From Flavobacterium urumqiense (GTDB lineage Bacteria > Bacteroidota > Bacteroidia > Flavobacteriales > Flavobacteriaceae), in assembly GCF_900108015.1 (NCBI RefSeq), contig NZ_FNVP01000004.1:62001-126000 (forward strand): a stretch of DNA of 64,000 nucleotides. Reading direction: 5' to 3'. Under the pieces are notes generated by a model, which was not told the DNA's origin, did no database searches, and worked only from the letters and a program-made list of their open reading frames with translations. Positions 17,171 to 25,831 of this stretch are shown in pieces (the stretch's first letter is position 1; each line of letters begins with the position of its first letter). A program made the position numbers and the translations under genes.

Positions 17171-18422
17171 ATTCATAGAGAAATTATTCACTTTTTTATA
17201 TCCAATATATAGAAAATGGGGATTAGGAAGCAATTTAGCCTCTTACCTGAGTTTACTTTTAAATATTGCCATTCTCTGCCTTTTGGCTTACGCGATTTAT
17301 TACGTATTCCGACTCGTTTTAGTCACCGTAATGATGGTTATAGCTCAGAAAACCAAAACTAAATTTGATGATTTATTAGTAACCAATAAAACGGCAAAAT
17401 ACATAGCCCATTTAATCCCGTTATTGTTTATTTATAAATCAGTTCCAATAATTTTAGAGCGATATGAATATTGGGAAGGTGTTTTTGGGAAATTGGTAGG
17501 GATTTATATTGTCATCTTGGTTTTATGGATTATTCGAACCATCTTTAATGCTTTAAGAGATTATTTAAAACTAAAGCCCAGATACAGTGACAAACCCATT
17601 GACAGCTTTATTCAGGTAGTTATGATTGCTCTTTGGATGGTCGGAATTACAGTAATTATCTCCAAATTATTTGATATTGACCAAAAAGAGCTTTTAACCA
17701 TTTTAGGAGCCGTATCTGCGGTGATAATTTTGATTTTCAGAGATACAATTTTAGGTTTTGTATCCAGCGTTCAAGTCTCTATAAACGACATGGTTCGCAT
17801 TGGCGATTGGATTACAATGGATAAATTTGGTGCAGACGGAGATGTGATTGAAATTAATCTGGCGACTGTAAAAGTTCGAAATTTTGACAATACCACCACT
17901 ACGATTCCAACTTATAGTTTGAGTTCTGACTCTTTTCAAAACTGGCGAGGAATGCTTAATTCTGATGGACGACGGATAAAAAGACATATCCTTATTAAAA
18001 CAAGCAGCATTCGATTTTTGGAAGAAGATGAATTAAACAAGCTAAAAAAAATTCAGCTGATCTCAGATTATATTGATTCTAGAAAATTAGAAATTGACAA
18101 TTTTAATTCCGGTCATAAAATTGATAAGTCAATTGCTATTAATGGTCGTAATCTTACTAATCTCGGTTTATTTAGAAAATATATTACGGAATATCTTCAT
18201 CACTATCCCGGATTAAATAAAGATATGTTGATGCTTTGTCGTCAATTGCAATCTACTTCACATGGAGTTCCACTTGAGGTTTATGCATTTTCACATGACA
18301 AACGATTTGAGAATTATGAGTATATCATGTCAGATATATTTGATCATATAATTGCATCAGTTCCTTATTTTGATTTGGAAATTTTTGAATTACCTTCTCA
18401 GGATAAATTTATAGCGGAATAA
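17163..18422 (+). CDS. MscS-family mechanosensitive ion channel
   Basis: A 419-residue protein with about five N-terminal hydrophobic helices, then the MscS pore and beta domain: LGAVSAVIILIFRDTILGFV near 185-205, then a segment of the form NDMVRIGDWITM and FDNTTTTIPTYSL. It is longer than E. coli MscS (286 aa), like the YbdG/YnaI-type channels. It is predicted to open under membrane tension and protect against osmotic downshock. It overlaps the DUF3817 gene by 8 bp. Confidence 0.9.
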   Translation: MYKFIEKLFTFLYPIYRKWGLGSNLASYLSLLLNIAILCLLAYAIYYVFRLVLVTVMMVIAQKTKTKFDDLLVTNKTAKYIAHLIPLLFIYKSVPIILERYEYWEGVFGKLVGIYIVILVLWIIRTIFNALRDYLKLKPRYSDKPIDSFIQVVMIALWMVGITVIISKLFDIDQKELLTILGAVSAVIILIFRDTILGFVSSVQVSINDMVRIGDWITMDKFGADGDVIEINLATVKVRNFDNTTTTIPTYSLSSDSFQNWRGMLNSDGRRIKRHILIKTSSIRFLEEDELNKLKKIQLISDYIDSRKLEIDNFNSGHKIDKSIAINGRNLTNLGLFRKYITEYLHHYPGLNKDMLMLCRQLQSTSHGVPLEVYAFSHDKRFENYEYIMSDIFDHIIASVPYFDLEIFELPSQDKFIAE

Positions 18423-18446
18423 TTTTTTAAGCTTTTGTAGAATATT

Positions 18447-18707
18447 TCAAGTCTCAATTCTAAATTTAAGCGAAGTATTTTTAAATTTTAAACCATCAAT
18501 ACCAATTTCTATAACAGCACCCTGTTTTGCTAAGCTTCTCAAGTTGATTTCCGAAATGTGTTTGGTTACAATTCTGGTGTTTTCTAGTTGGATAATGGTG
18601 TTTAATGCGCATTCCTCATCAATTCAAGCCACTAATTTTCCTCCAAATAAAGGTCCTTTAGCGTCTAGATCTTTATGCTTCGCCCATTTTCTATTGTGAA
18701 ATTGCAT
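18447..18707 (-). pseudogene. Acyl-CoA thioesterase pseudogene (in-frame stop, truncated)
   Basis: From the ATG at 18707 the minus strand reads MQFHNRKWAKHKDLDAKGPL then FGGKLVA, TGA, then IDEECALNTIIQLENTRIVT and KHISEINLRSLAKQGAVIEI. This is the first hotdog half of a cytosolic acyl-CoA thioesterase (usual form LFGGxLLxWIDE). The Trp codon TGG has become TGA at 18626-18624. The frame then ends at codon 87 (TGA at 18449-18447), well short of the 130 or so codons expected. Both lesions point to loss of function rather than one read error. Confidence 0.8.
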
Positions 18708-18778
18708 AATTTTTCTTTATATCCGCAAAAATAAACTTTTCTTATGGCGATTTTCTTTATTTTTAAAGAAAAAAAATC

Positions 18779-19183
18779 ATGAGCGAACGCGATACTTTTT
18801 TAAAAGAATTTAGAGGACAGACATTAGGATCCGTAACCAATCAATCTTCAACTGACGAATTATTTCAAAATGAAGTGCTTAGACCTATTTTAAAGTTGCA
18901 AAACGATTTGTTTACAGCTTCCTTCATTAATTATATTGAAAAGAATAAAACTGATTTTTATTCCCAAACGACTGAAAAGAAAATGTCGACAATAGAAAAT
19001 GCAATCCAAAAAGACATCAAATTCAGAAATTCCTTAAAAGGAATGATTATCGGATTATTCACTACCGATGAGTACGCAGAATATAAAAAAAATTCTTCCA
19101 GTCTCAACAAAAGAATGATGAGTATGCTTATCGAAAGATTAAAAAGTCAAGTGAAAATAATGGAGACAAATGTTAATTCATAA
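18779..19183 (+). CDS. Conserved hypothetical protein, Bacteroidota type
   Basis: A 134-residue soluble, helical, charged protein (MSERDTFLKEFRGQTLGS, later KDIKFRNSLKGMIIGLFT). I recall similar flavobacterial proteins sometimes labelled glyoxalase, but none of the metal ligands or beta-alpha repeats of that fold are visible here, so I do not adopt the name. It has no signal peptide or transmembrane segment. It stands alone next to the thioesterase pseudogene. Confidence 0.7.
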   Translation: MSERDTFLKEFRGQTLGSVTNQSSTDELFQNEVLRPILKLQNDLFTASFINYIEKNKTDFYSQTTEKKMSTIENAIQKDIKFRNSLKGMIIGLFTTDEYAEYKKNSSSLNKRMMSMLIERLKSQVKIMETNVNS

Positions 19184-19479
19184 ACTTTAATTGTAATGAT
19201 TGTTAAAAGCTTCATTTGGCTATTTTATTAGATGAAGAACAGATTAGGAACTAAATTTTAGTTTTTTACCCTCTTCTAAACATTGTATTTAAAAAATCAA
19301 TGTATATGGTCCCATTTTTTTTTGCGTAAAGTTTAAAAAAGGAGTCCTAATTTATATAAGAATTATAATTTCATTACCATTTAGTACTATTTTTTGCTTT
19401 ATCTAATAATTATAAGTTAAGCTTAATCTTTTATGATTTTTACTCGATTTTTATTATTATAATTATTAAAATTAAAATT
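19184..19479. other. AT-rich gap before the esterase/ATP-grasp block
   Basis: I see no gene and no clean TAnnTTTG promoter. There is a 6-bp inverted repeat ACATTG/CAATGT (19280-19285, 19298-19303) and a 10-bp palindrome TTAAGCTTAA (19418-19427). Neither is enough to name an operator. Confidence 0.4.
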
Positions 19480-20193
19480 ATGAAGGAAGAATATTTCAAA
19501 TGGTATTCCCCACATCTAAGTAGAGATATCGAAATGTTGGTTTTTGGACATGCGGGATATCCCATAATTCTATTTCCCACATCTATGGGGAGTTTTCATG
19601 AAAATAAGGATATGGGGTTGATTGATTCCGCAAAATGGTTCATTGAGCAAGGTTTAATCCAAATATTTTGTCCCGATAGTATTGACAAAGACAGTTTTTA
19701 CAATAAAAATATTCATCCTAAACATCGCATAGAAAATCATGTTAAATATGATAAAATGATTTGTCATGAAATTGTTGAAAAAGTAAAAAATAACACTGCT
19801 TCAGGCAAAGTAGCTATGGCTGGTTGCAGTTTTGGTGGATATCATGCGGCAAATTTTGCTTTTCGTCATCCTGGATATGTGAGCCATCTGTTTTCTATGA
19901 GCGGTGCTTTTAATATTAAGAGCTTTATGGATGGTTTTCATAATGATGATGTGTTTTATAACAGTCCCGAAGATTATTTATTTGGATTAAACGATAAGGA
20001 ATTATGGAATATGGATATCGTTTTGGGAACTTCTAATTGGGATATTTGTTTTGATGCTAATCTAAAATTAAGCAAGGTTTTAAGTGAAAGAAACATTCAC
20101 CACTGGCTCGATATTCGTCAAGATAAAAATCATGATTGGCCAATCTGGAAAGAAATGTTTCCTCATTATATATCAAGAATTAAATTTTTTTAA
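19480..20193 (+). CDS. Alpha/beta-hydrolase esterase (putative esterase family)
   Basis: A 237-residue alpha/beta hydrolase with a full triad in view: Ser117 in AGCSFGGYHA, Asp188 in SNWDICFD and His218 in KNHDWPIW. It has no signal peptide, so it should act in the cytosol. It opens the forward block esterase - ATP-grasp - carboxylate-amine ligase - amidotransferase - ATP-grasp-like. In that setting it may hydrolyse or transfer an ester or amide product of the ligases; the substrate is unknown. A second esterase (40240-41379) ends the matching reverse block. Confidence 0.85.
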   Translation: MKEEYFKWYSPHLSRDIEMLVFGHAGYPIILFPTSMGSFHENKDMGLIDSAKWFIEQGLIQIFCPDSIDKDSFYNKNIHPKHRIENHVKYDKMICHEIVEKVKNNTASGKVAMAGCSFGGYHAANFAFRHPGYVSHLFSMSGAFNIKSFMDGFHNDDVFYNSPEDYLFGLNDKELWNMDIVLGTSNWDICFDANLKLSKVLSERNIHHWLDIRQDKNHDWPIWKEMFPHYISRIKFF

Positions 20194-20242
20194 AATTATA
20201 AAGTTGCGAGAATCAAGTATTATGTAATTAAAAAATTAGGGG

Positions 20243-21190
20243 ATGAAAAAAATTGGAATTTTATTTGGAATGGAAGATACCTTCCCACAAGCATTTATTG
20301 ACAGAGTAAACTCGAAAAATGAAAAAGGAATTATTGCCGAAGCGGTTGCTATTGATAAAGTAGTTCAAAATATAGATGGCGAATATGCTGTGATTATTGA
20401 TAGAATTTCACAAGATGTTCCTTTTTATCGCGCCTATTTAAAAAACGCTGCTTTAACAGGAACAAACGTTATTAATAATCCTTTCTGGTGGAGTGCAGAT
20501 GATAAATTTTTTAATAATTCATTAGCTGATACGCTTGGAGTTCCATTGCCTAATACCGTAATTCTCCCTTCAGCGGAACATCCTACTGATACGACTGGAA
20601 AATCTTTCCGAAACTTGAAATATCCTATGGATTGGCAGGGGATTTTCGATTACATAGGCTTTCCTGCTTATATGAAACCTTATGCCGGAGGCGGTTGGAA
20701 AAATGTATATCGTTTAGAAAGTAAAGAAGAATTTTGGGAAAAGCATCAGGAAACTGGACAATTAGTGATGATGTTACAAGAAGAAATCGTTTTTACAGAA
20801 TATTTCAGAGTATATTGTTTGGGTTGTAAAGCCGTGCGAATAATGCAATATGAACCAAGAAATCCTCATCATTTACGCTATGTAATCGATGGACCACCAA
20901 CAGATAAAAAATTATTAGCAACTATAAAAGACTATACTTTACGACTTTGCAAAGGATTGGGATATGATTTTAATACGGTTGAATTTGCCGTCCGTGATGG
21001 AATTCCCTATGCAATAGATTTTGGAAATCCTGCTCCTGATGCCGAATTGACATCAGTTGGTGCCGAGAACTTTGAATGGGTAGTTGAAGAATCTGCAAAA
21101 ATGGCAATTGCTGCCGCAAAAAAGCAAAAACCGGGTAAAATGAATCTCGTTTGGGGAACTTTTATTAAAGATGCTGTTGCTGGGAAATGA
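20243..21190 (+). CDS. ATP-grasp ligase-like protein
   Basis: A 315-residue ATP-grasp-fold protein. The nucleotide-binding region is around GFPAYMKPYAGGGWKNVYRL, with the Lys expected to contact ATP. The Mg-binding end is FAVRDGIPYAIDFGNPAPD, with Asp/Asn ligands. Such enzymes make an acyl-phosphate from a carboxylate and couple it to an amine. It lies 49 bp after the esterase and upstream of a GCS2-type ligase, with copy 2 of the TAGCCCCGAT repeat between. Substrates are unknown. Confidence 0.85.
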   Translation: MKKIGILFGMEDTFPQAFIDRVNSKNEKGIIAEAVAIDKVVQNIDGEYAVIIDRISQDVPFYRAYLKNAALTGTNVINNPFWWSADDKFFNNSLADTLGVPLPNTVILPSAEHPTDTTGKSFRNLKYPMDWQGIFDYIGFPAYMKPYAGGGWKNVYRLESKEEFWEKHQETGQLVMMLQEEIVFTEYFRVYCLGCKAVRIMQYEPRNPHHLRYVIDGPPTDKKLLATIKDYTLRLCKGLGYDFNTVEFAVRDGIPYAIDFGNPAPDAELTSVGAENFEWVVEESAKMAIAAAKKQKPGKMNLVWGTFIKDAVAGK

Positions 21191-21214
21191 AATTTTATAA
21201 AGTACGAAATGCCC

Positions 21215-21326
21215 TAGCCCCGATTAAAGTGGAAATCCTTTGTGGGCCTGATTTTTAAGGCCTACAAAGATTGTAACGGAAAGCGGGACACGAGCGCAGC
21301 GAACTGACGAAGTAATTAGCTCCTAA
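21215..21326 (+). repeat. TAGCCCCGAT...TAGCTCCTAA structured repeat, copy 2
   Basis: Same end motifs as copy 1 (14514-14591). The internal hairpin CTTTGTGGGCCT (21238-21249) with AGGCCTACAAAG (21258-21269) gives a 12-bp stem with one G-U pair. It is 34 nt longer than copy 1, mainly from an insert after GCGGGA. It sits in the 148-bp gap between the ATP-grasp and GCS2 genes, 12 bp before the ATG, and is probably transcribed with them. Confidence 0.7.
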
Positions 21327-21338
21327 AAAAATAAAATA

Positions 21339-22445
21339 ATGAAAAAATTACCAGTTTTTACACTAGGTGTTGAAGAAGAATATCAAATTATAGACCCTGA
21401 TACAAGAGACTTGCGCTCGCATTTATCTAAAATTGTGGATGGTGCCAAAATAATATTAAACGAGCAGGTGAAGGCAGAAATGCATCAATCTGTTGTAGAA
21501 GTTGGAACCAATATTTGTAAAAGTGTTGCTGAAGCTAAATGTGAAATTAAATTTTTACGTTCCAAAATCGTTGAATTAGCCGATAAACAGGATCTAATCG
21601 TTGGCGGTGCCGGAACACATCCATTTTCTAAATGGCAAGACCAACCCATTACTGATGATCCCAGATATCATGATATTGTGAATGAATTGCAAGATGCAGC
21701 GCGCTCTAATTTAATTTTTGGGATGCATTGTCATGTGGGTATTGAAAATCGGGAAATTGGATTGCAATTGATGAATCAGGCGACCTACTTTTTGCCTCAT
21801 ATTTTTGCTCTTTCGACGAATTCTCCATTTTGGGAAGGTCGAAAAACGGGATACAAATCATTTAGAACCAAAGTTTTTGATAAATTTCCACGAACCGGAT
21901 TGCCGGAATATTTTGATTCGGTTGCTGCATACCAAAATTATTTAGACACCTTAGTTAAAACCAATTGTATTGACAATCCTAAAAAAATATGGTGGGATTT
22001 ACGTTTGCATCCGTTTTACAATACCATCGAATTCAGGATTTGTGATATGTGCTTAACAGTGGATGAAACAATTTGTATCGTCGCAATTATTCAGGCAATT
22101 GTGGCCAAGTTGTATAAACTTAATATGAATAACACTAGTTTTAATATCTACAGATTAGCCTTGATTAAAGAAAATAAATTTCGTGCAGCCCGATACGGAA
22201 TTGATAACAATATGATTGATTTTGGATTACAAAAAGAGGTAGAAACTAAGATGTTGATTTTGGAATTGCTTGACTTTATTGATGATGTTGTAGATGAATT
22301 AGGAAGTCGCGAAGATATTAATTATGTCCATGAAATTTTAAAAACCGGAACTGGAGCCGATAAACAGTTGGCAGTTTTTGAAGAAACTGGCAATCTTTCT
22401 AAGGTGGTTGATTTTATTACCGGGGAATTTATCAAAGGGTTGTAA
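21339..22445 (+). CDS. GCS2-family carboxylate-amine ligase (YbdK-like)
   Basis: A 368-residue glutamate-cysteine-ligase-2 family protein with the GxExE signature at the N-terminus (LGVEEEYQIIDPDTRDL) and the metal/substrate motif FGMHCHVGIENRE. The family makes gamma-glutamyl or related amide bonds using ATP; YbdK itself has only weak GCL activity. Within this block it is the likely committed ligase for a small peptide-like metabolite. The product is not known. Confidence 0.88.
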   Translation: MKKLPVFTLGVEEEYQIIDPDTRDLRSHLSKIVDGAKIILNEQVKAEMHQSVVEVGTNICKSVAEAKCEIKFLRSKIVELADKQDLIVGGAGTHPFSKWQDQPITDDPRYHDIVNELQDAARSNLIFGMHCHVGIENREIGLQLMNQATYFLPHIFALSTNSPFWEGRKTGYKSFRTKVFDKFPRTGLPEYFDSVAAYQNYLDTLVKTNCIDNPKKIWWDLRLHPFYNTIEFRICDMCLTVDETICIVAIIQAIVAKLYKLNMNNTSFNIYRLALIKENKFRAARYGIDNNMIDFGLQKEVETKMLILELLDFIDDVVDELGSREDINYVHEILKTGTGADKQLAVFEETGNLSKVVDFITGEFIKGL

Positions 22446-22487
22446 AATAAAAATTACCTTTGCCGATTGATTTTTTAATGTAGAAGT

Positions 22488-23318
22488 ATGTCCAATAAAA
22501 TTGTAAAAATAGCACTATTAGATATGTACAATGGAGTTCCAAATCAGGGAATGCGTTGTATTATTGATATTATCAGCAGATTTAATTCTGTTGTGAGTTT
22601 CGAAATATTTGATGTCAGAGTTAAATGTGAATTACCCGAAATTAAAAAATTCGACATTTATATTTCAACCGGAGGCCCAGGAAATCCATTGCTAGGTGAT
22701 GGAGAATGGGATAAAAAATATTATGAATTTATTGATTCTTTGACTAAGTGGAATACAGAAAATAGTGTAAAAAAACATGTTTTGTTTATTTGTCATTCTT
22801 TTCAAATGGCATGTCTACATTTTGGTTTGGCTACTGTCACAAAAAGAAACGACACTTCTTTTGGGGTAATGACCATACACAAAACCAAAGAAGGATTAAC
22901 TGACCCCTTATTTGAAGGATTAGCAGATCCTTTTTATGGAATCGATTCCAGAGATTATCAAGTTGTACAACCTAAGTTGAGTGTTTTTGCTAAAAAAGGA
23001 GCCAAAATTATTTCTTTAGAAAAAATAAGAGATAATATACAATATGAACGCGCGATTATGGCAGTTCGATTCACGGACTATTTTGTAGGTACGCAATTTC
23101 ACCCGGAAGCTGATCCGATAAGCTTCGTTTCACACTTGAGAAATAAAGAAGCCAAAGAAAAGATCAAAAATATGAAAGGCAAAAAGAAGTTTAGAAATAT
23201 GCTTGAAGATTTAATGGATGATGATAAAATATACAGAACCAACGAAACTTTAATTCCTAACTTTCTTAAGATCGCCATAAATGATTTGATGAAAACAAAG
23301 AAAATGTTATCTAATTAG
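22488..23318 (+). CDS. Class I (type 1) glutamine amidotransferase-like protein
   Basis: A 276-residue GATase-1 domain. The oxyanion region is ISTGGPGNPL, the nucleophile Cys102 lies in LFICHSFQMAC (usually GxCxGxQ) and the catalytic pair His205/Glu207 in FHPEADP. It could release ammonia from glutamine for a ligase of the same operon, or cleave a gamma-glutamyl bond. No synthase domain is fused. The last 50 or so residues are basic and extra to the domain. Confidence 0.85.
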   Translation: MSNKIVKIALLDMYNGVPNQGMRCIIDIISRFNSVVSFEIFDVRVKCELPEIKKFDIYISTGGPGNPLLGDGEWDKKYYEFIDSLTKWNTENSVKKHVLFICHSFQMACLHFGLATVTKRNDTSFGVMTIHKTKEGLTDPLFEGLADPFYGIDSRDYQVVQPKLSVFAKKGAKIISLEKIRDNIQYERAIMAVRFTDYFVGTQFHPEADPISFVSHLRNKEAKEKIKNMKGKKKFRNMLEDLMDDDKIYRTNETLIPNFLKIAINDLMKTKKMLSN

Positions 23319-23333
23319 TAAATTTAATAGTGT

Positions 23334-24524
23334 ATGATTTCAAAATATCGGGAGTTATTTAATACTCAATTTACAGATGAAAAATATCAAGAATTTAAAG
23401 ATGATATTGCTTCCGATTTTAATTACTTACCTACTTTTCGATTAGCCGAAACGCCTTTTTTTATATCAAATGAATTAAAAGAACAATTGGTTGAAGGATG
23501 CAATGAAGTTATAGCTTTAATTAAACAAGATAGCTTTAAAAATCTTACTGATAAAGCATTAGAGTTAAATCATAAAGTTCCAAACGAAGATGAACACACT
23601 TCCTTTTTAGCTATTGATTTTGGAATTTGTGAAGAAGATGGTGTAGTTATTCCTAAATTAATTGAAGTACAAGGCTTCCCATCTTTATATAATTATCAGT
23701 TTAATTTATATGAGAAATTTAAGAATCATTATCCTTTTCTTAGCGAATTAACACCTTTCATCAACGAAATTGAACCACAGGAATATCTCAATATGTTGGA
23801 AGAAGTTATTTGTAACAAGCATCCTAAAGAAAATGTTATTCTGCTTGAAATTGAACCGGAAAAGCAAAACACAAAAATTGACTTTTATTACTGCCGAAGA
23901 GATATTGGCATTCCAATAGTTTGCGTCACCGAAATCATAAAAAAAGAAAAAAAGCTATTCTATAAAAATGAAAATGGTGTTGAAATTCTGGTAAAACGAA
24001 TTTATAATCGCGTTATTTTTGATGAATTAGATTTGAGAACTGATTTGAAACTAAACTTCCATTTTTCAGATGATTTAGATGTAGAATGGGCTGGGCATCC
24101 TAATTGGTTTTTCAGAATCAGTAAGTTTATTTTGCCTTTCTTAAAAGGAAAATATTTCATAGAAACCACTTTGTTAAGTGATTTAAAAGAAATTCCGGAA
24201 GATTTAGAAAATTATGTACTTAAACCTTTATTCTCATTTTCAGGAACAGGCGTGATTTTTCACGTAAAAAAAGAAGATATCGAAGCGGTGGTTGAAAAAG
24301 AGCTTTATATTCTTCAGAAAAAAGTAAAGTATATTCCGATTGTTCAATCTCTCGAAGGAAAAGTAAAAGCCGAAGTTCGCGTACTTTGTGTTTGGAAAAA
24401 AGAGAATACTACTCCTACTCTACTTTGTAATTTAGTGCGATTGAGTCGGGGGGAAATGATAGGTGTTAAATTTAATAAGGACAAAGATTGGGTTGGCGGC
24501 ACATTGGGACTATTTGAAAGATAA
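23334..24524 (+). CDS. ATP-grasp-like ligase of unknown substrate
   Basis: A 396-residue protein starting 15 bp after the amidotransferase. The C-terminal half looks like a diverged ATP-grasp fold: NYVLKPLFSFSGTGVIFHVK resembles the ATP-binding Lys and glycine loop, and KAEVRVLCVWK the following strand. The N-terminal half has EVQGFPSLYNYQ, where ATP-grasp peptide ligases often bind the substrate. I am unsure of the family name. Its fixed place at the end of this ligase block is the best clue to its role. Confidence 0.75.
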   Translation: MISKYRELFNTQFTDEKYQEFKDDIASDFNYLPTFRLAETPFFISNELKEQLVEGCNEVIALIKQDSFKNLTDKALELNHKVPNEDEHTSFLAIDFGICEEDGVVIPKLIEVQGFPSLYNYQFNLYEKFKNHYPFLSELTPFINEIEPQEYLNMLEEVICNKHPKENVILLEIEPEKQNTKIDFYYCRRDIGIPIVCVTEIIKKEKKLFYKNENGVEILVKRIYNRVIFDELDLRTDLKLNFHFSDDLDVEWAGHPNWFFRISKFILPFLKGKYFIETTLLSDLKEIPEDLENYVLKPLFSFSGTGVIFHVKKEDIEAVVEKELYILQKKVKYIPIVQSLEGKVKAEVRVLCVWKKENTTPTLLCNLVRLSRGEMIGVKFNKDKDWVGGTLGLFER

Positions 24525-24526
24525 AG

Positions 24527-24808
24527 TTGTTTTTTAATTATCAACGTTTTCATTTTGTACTAATTGATCGCATTGCTTTTATACTTTTGCCATTGTTTTT
24601 TTTAAGATTTTCATTTCTGATGAACTATTTTAACCACTACTTTAAATCGTCGGGTGTAATTATTCAAAACTTCAATTCAAATATTTTTTTATGGGTGTAT
24701 CATTGGACAGTAAATGTATGTATTGAAGGTCTGTTTTTAATTCTAGTTTTTAATTCAATTTTGTATTTTATACTGCTCAAAATGATGAAAATTATTATTA
24801 AAAATTAA
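24527..24808 (+). CDS. Doubtful small membrane protein
   Basis: A 93-codon frame with a TTG start, 2 bp after the ATP-grasp-like stop. It has two hydrophobic stretches (FILLPLFFLRFSFLM and IEGLFLILVFNSILYFILL) and is rich in Phe, Ile and Asn, as AT-rich noncoding DNA can be. I recognise no family. It could be a real two-helix protein or a chance frame. Confidence 0.25.
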   Translation: MFFNYQRFHFVLIDRIAFILLPLFFLRFSFLMNYFNHYFKSSGVIIQNFNSNIFLWVYHWTVNVCIEGLFLILVFNSILYFILLKMMKIIIKN

Positions 24809-25210
24809 TGACACCCAACGGATTATTACTTTACAAGATTCTTCTATTCTAATGTCTTTCATTAAATACTAGTCCTATTGTTTCTTTTTCAAGCAATGAG
24901 TTTGTGTTTTGTTGATTTTTTAAAATAATTAACAAGAAAATATATATATTATTTTAATTATGAAGTCTTTTTTAGTGATTTAAATAACTCTATTATTTTA
25001 TTTTACTTGAATAAATAGCAATTTAAATTTGTATACAAACAAAAATCATAAAAATATATATAAAATTATCAAAAAATAATACTAATTTGATAATTATTGT
25101 ATTCCGAAGTACAAAAAATTACGATTATAGTAGTAAATTTAGTAATATTGAAAGGTTGTAATAATTACATATTTTGTTTAAAATAATAGACATATCTAAC
25201 AATTTGATAC
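24809..25210. other. AT-rich regulatory gap upstream of the sugar locus
   Basis: No gene is visible. It holds a promoter with an overlapping palindrome (25024-25039) and a 10-bp perfect inverted repeat, AATTATCAAA (25064-25073) with TTTGATAATT (25086-25095), about 115 bp before the GMC small-subunit gene. Both could be regulator-binding sites. Confidence 0.5.
25024..25039 (+). promoter_or_regulatory. Promoter -7 box overlapped by a palindromic operator
   Basis: TAAATTTG (25024-25031) matches TAnnTTTG. The perfect 12-bp palindrome TTTGTATACAAA (25028-25039) overlaps it and covers the expected start site, where a repressor would block transcription. A TTG lies 14 nt upstream (25007-25009), somewhat close. 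It would serve the sugar locus that begins at 25211. Confidence 0.45.
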
Positions 25211-25774
25211 ATGAATAGAAGAGAAGCACTTAAAAGCGTTGCATTTTTGATGGGAAGCGCAATCTCAGTAACCTCAATGGGCGTTTTATTTGAAAGTTTT
25301 ACTTTACCTGAAACAGAAAAAAATCACGTATCATTTTCTGCTAACGATGAAGAAATTTTGGCGGAGTTTGCCGACATCATTATTCCAACTACAGCATCGT
25401 CACCAGGTGCAAAAGCTGCGGGAGTTGGAGCTTTTATTCCAATGATAGTTAGCGACTGTTATCCTGCAGAAATGCAAAAAATGTTTGCGGAAGGAATGAA
25501 AGATATGCAAGCAAAATGTTTTAAAAACTTCAACAAAGATTTTATGACTATGTCAATAGAAGAACGTCAGAAATTAATGGTGATTCTTAAAGAGGAAACC
25601 ATTGCGGCGGATAAGGCACCTTCTTTCTTTTTGATTGCAAGAGATTTGACTATTCTAGGTTATTTTTCATCAGAAATTGGTTGTACACAAGCACGAGAAT
25701 ACCTTCCTGTTCCTGGTAGATATGATGGAAGTGCGGAATATACACCAGGACAAAAAGCTTGGGCAACAAACTAA
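25211..25774 (+). CDS. Gluconate 2-dehydrogenase subunit 3 family protein (GMC small subunit)
   Basis: A 187-residue protein with a Tat signal (NRREALKSVAFLMGSAISV). The body ADIIIPTTASSPGAKAAGVG is typical of this small-subunit family. It pairs with membrane or periplasmic GMC dehydrogenases and helps their export, folding or electron transfer. The GMC gene follows 57 bp later; that enzyme shows no signal of its own, so it may be carried out by this subunit. Confidence 0.9.
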   Translation: MNRREALKSVAFLMGSAISVTSMGVLFESFTLPETEKNHVSFSANDEEILAEFADIIIPTTASSPGAKAAGVGAFIPMIVSDCYPAEMQKMFAEGMKDMQAKCFKNFNKDFMTMSIEERQKLMVILKEETIAADKAPSFFLIARDLTILGYFSSEIGCTQAREYLPVPGRYDGSAEYTPGQKAWATN

Positions 25775-25831
25775 TTGCTTGTTGATAAAGGCTTCCTAAA
25801 AATATTTTAAAAAATCAAAAAAAAATTACAC

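Noticed and set aside
18779..19183. Calling this protein a glyoxalase
   Set aside because: No metal ligands or beta-alpha-beta repeats of the vicinal oxygen chelate fold can be seen, so the label is not supported by the sequence.
19418..19427. Palindrome TTAAGCTTAA as an operator or second response-regulator site
   Set aside because: A 10-bp AT-rich palindrome is expected by chance, and it lacks the 11-bp direct-repeat spacing of the pump operator.
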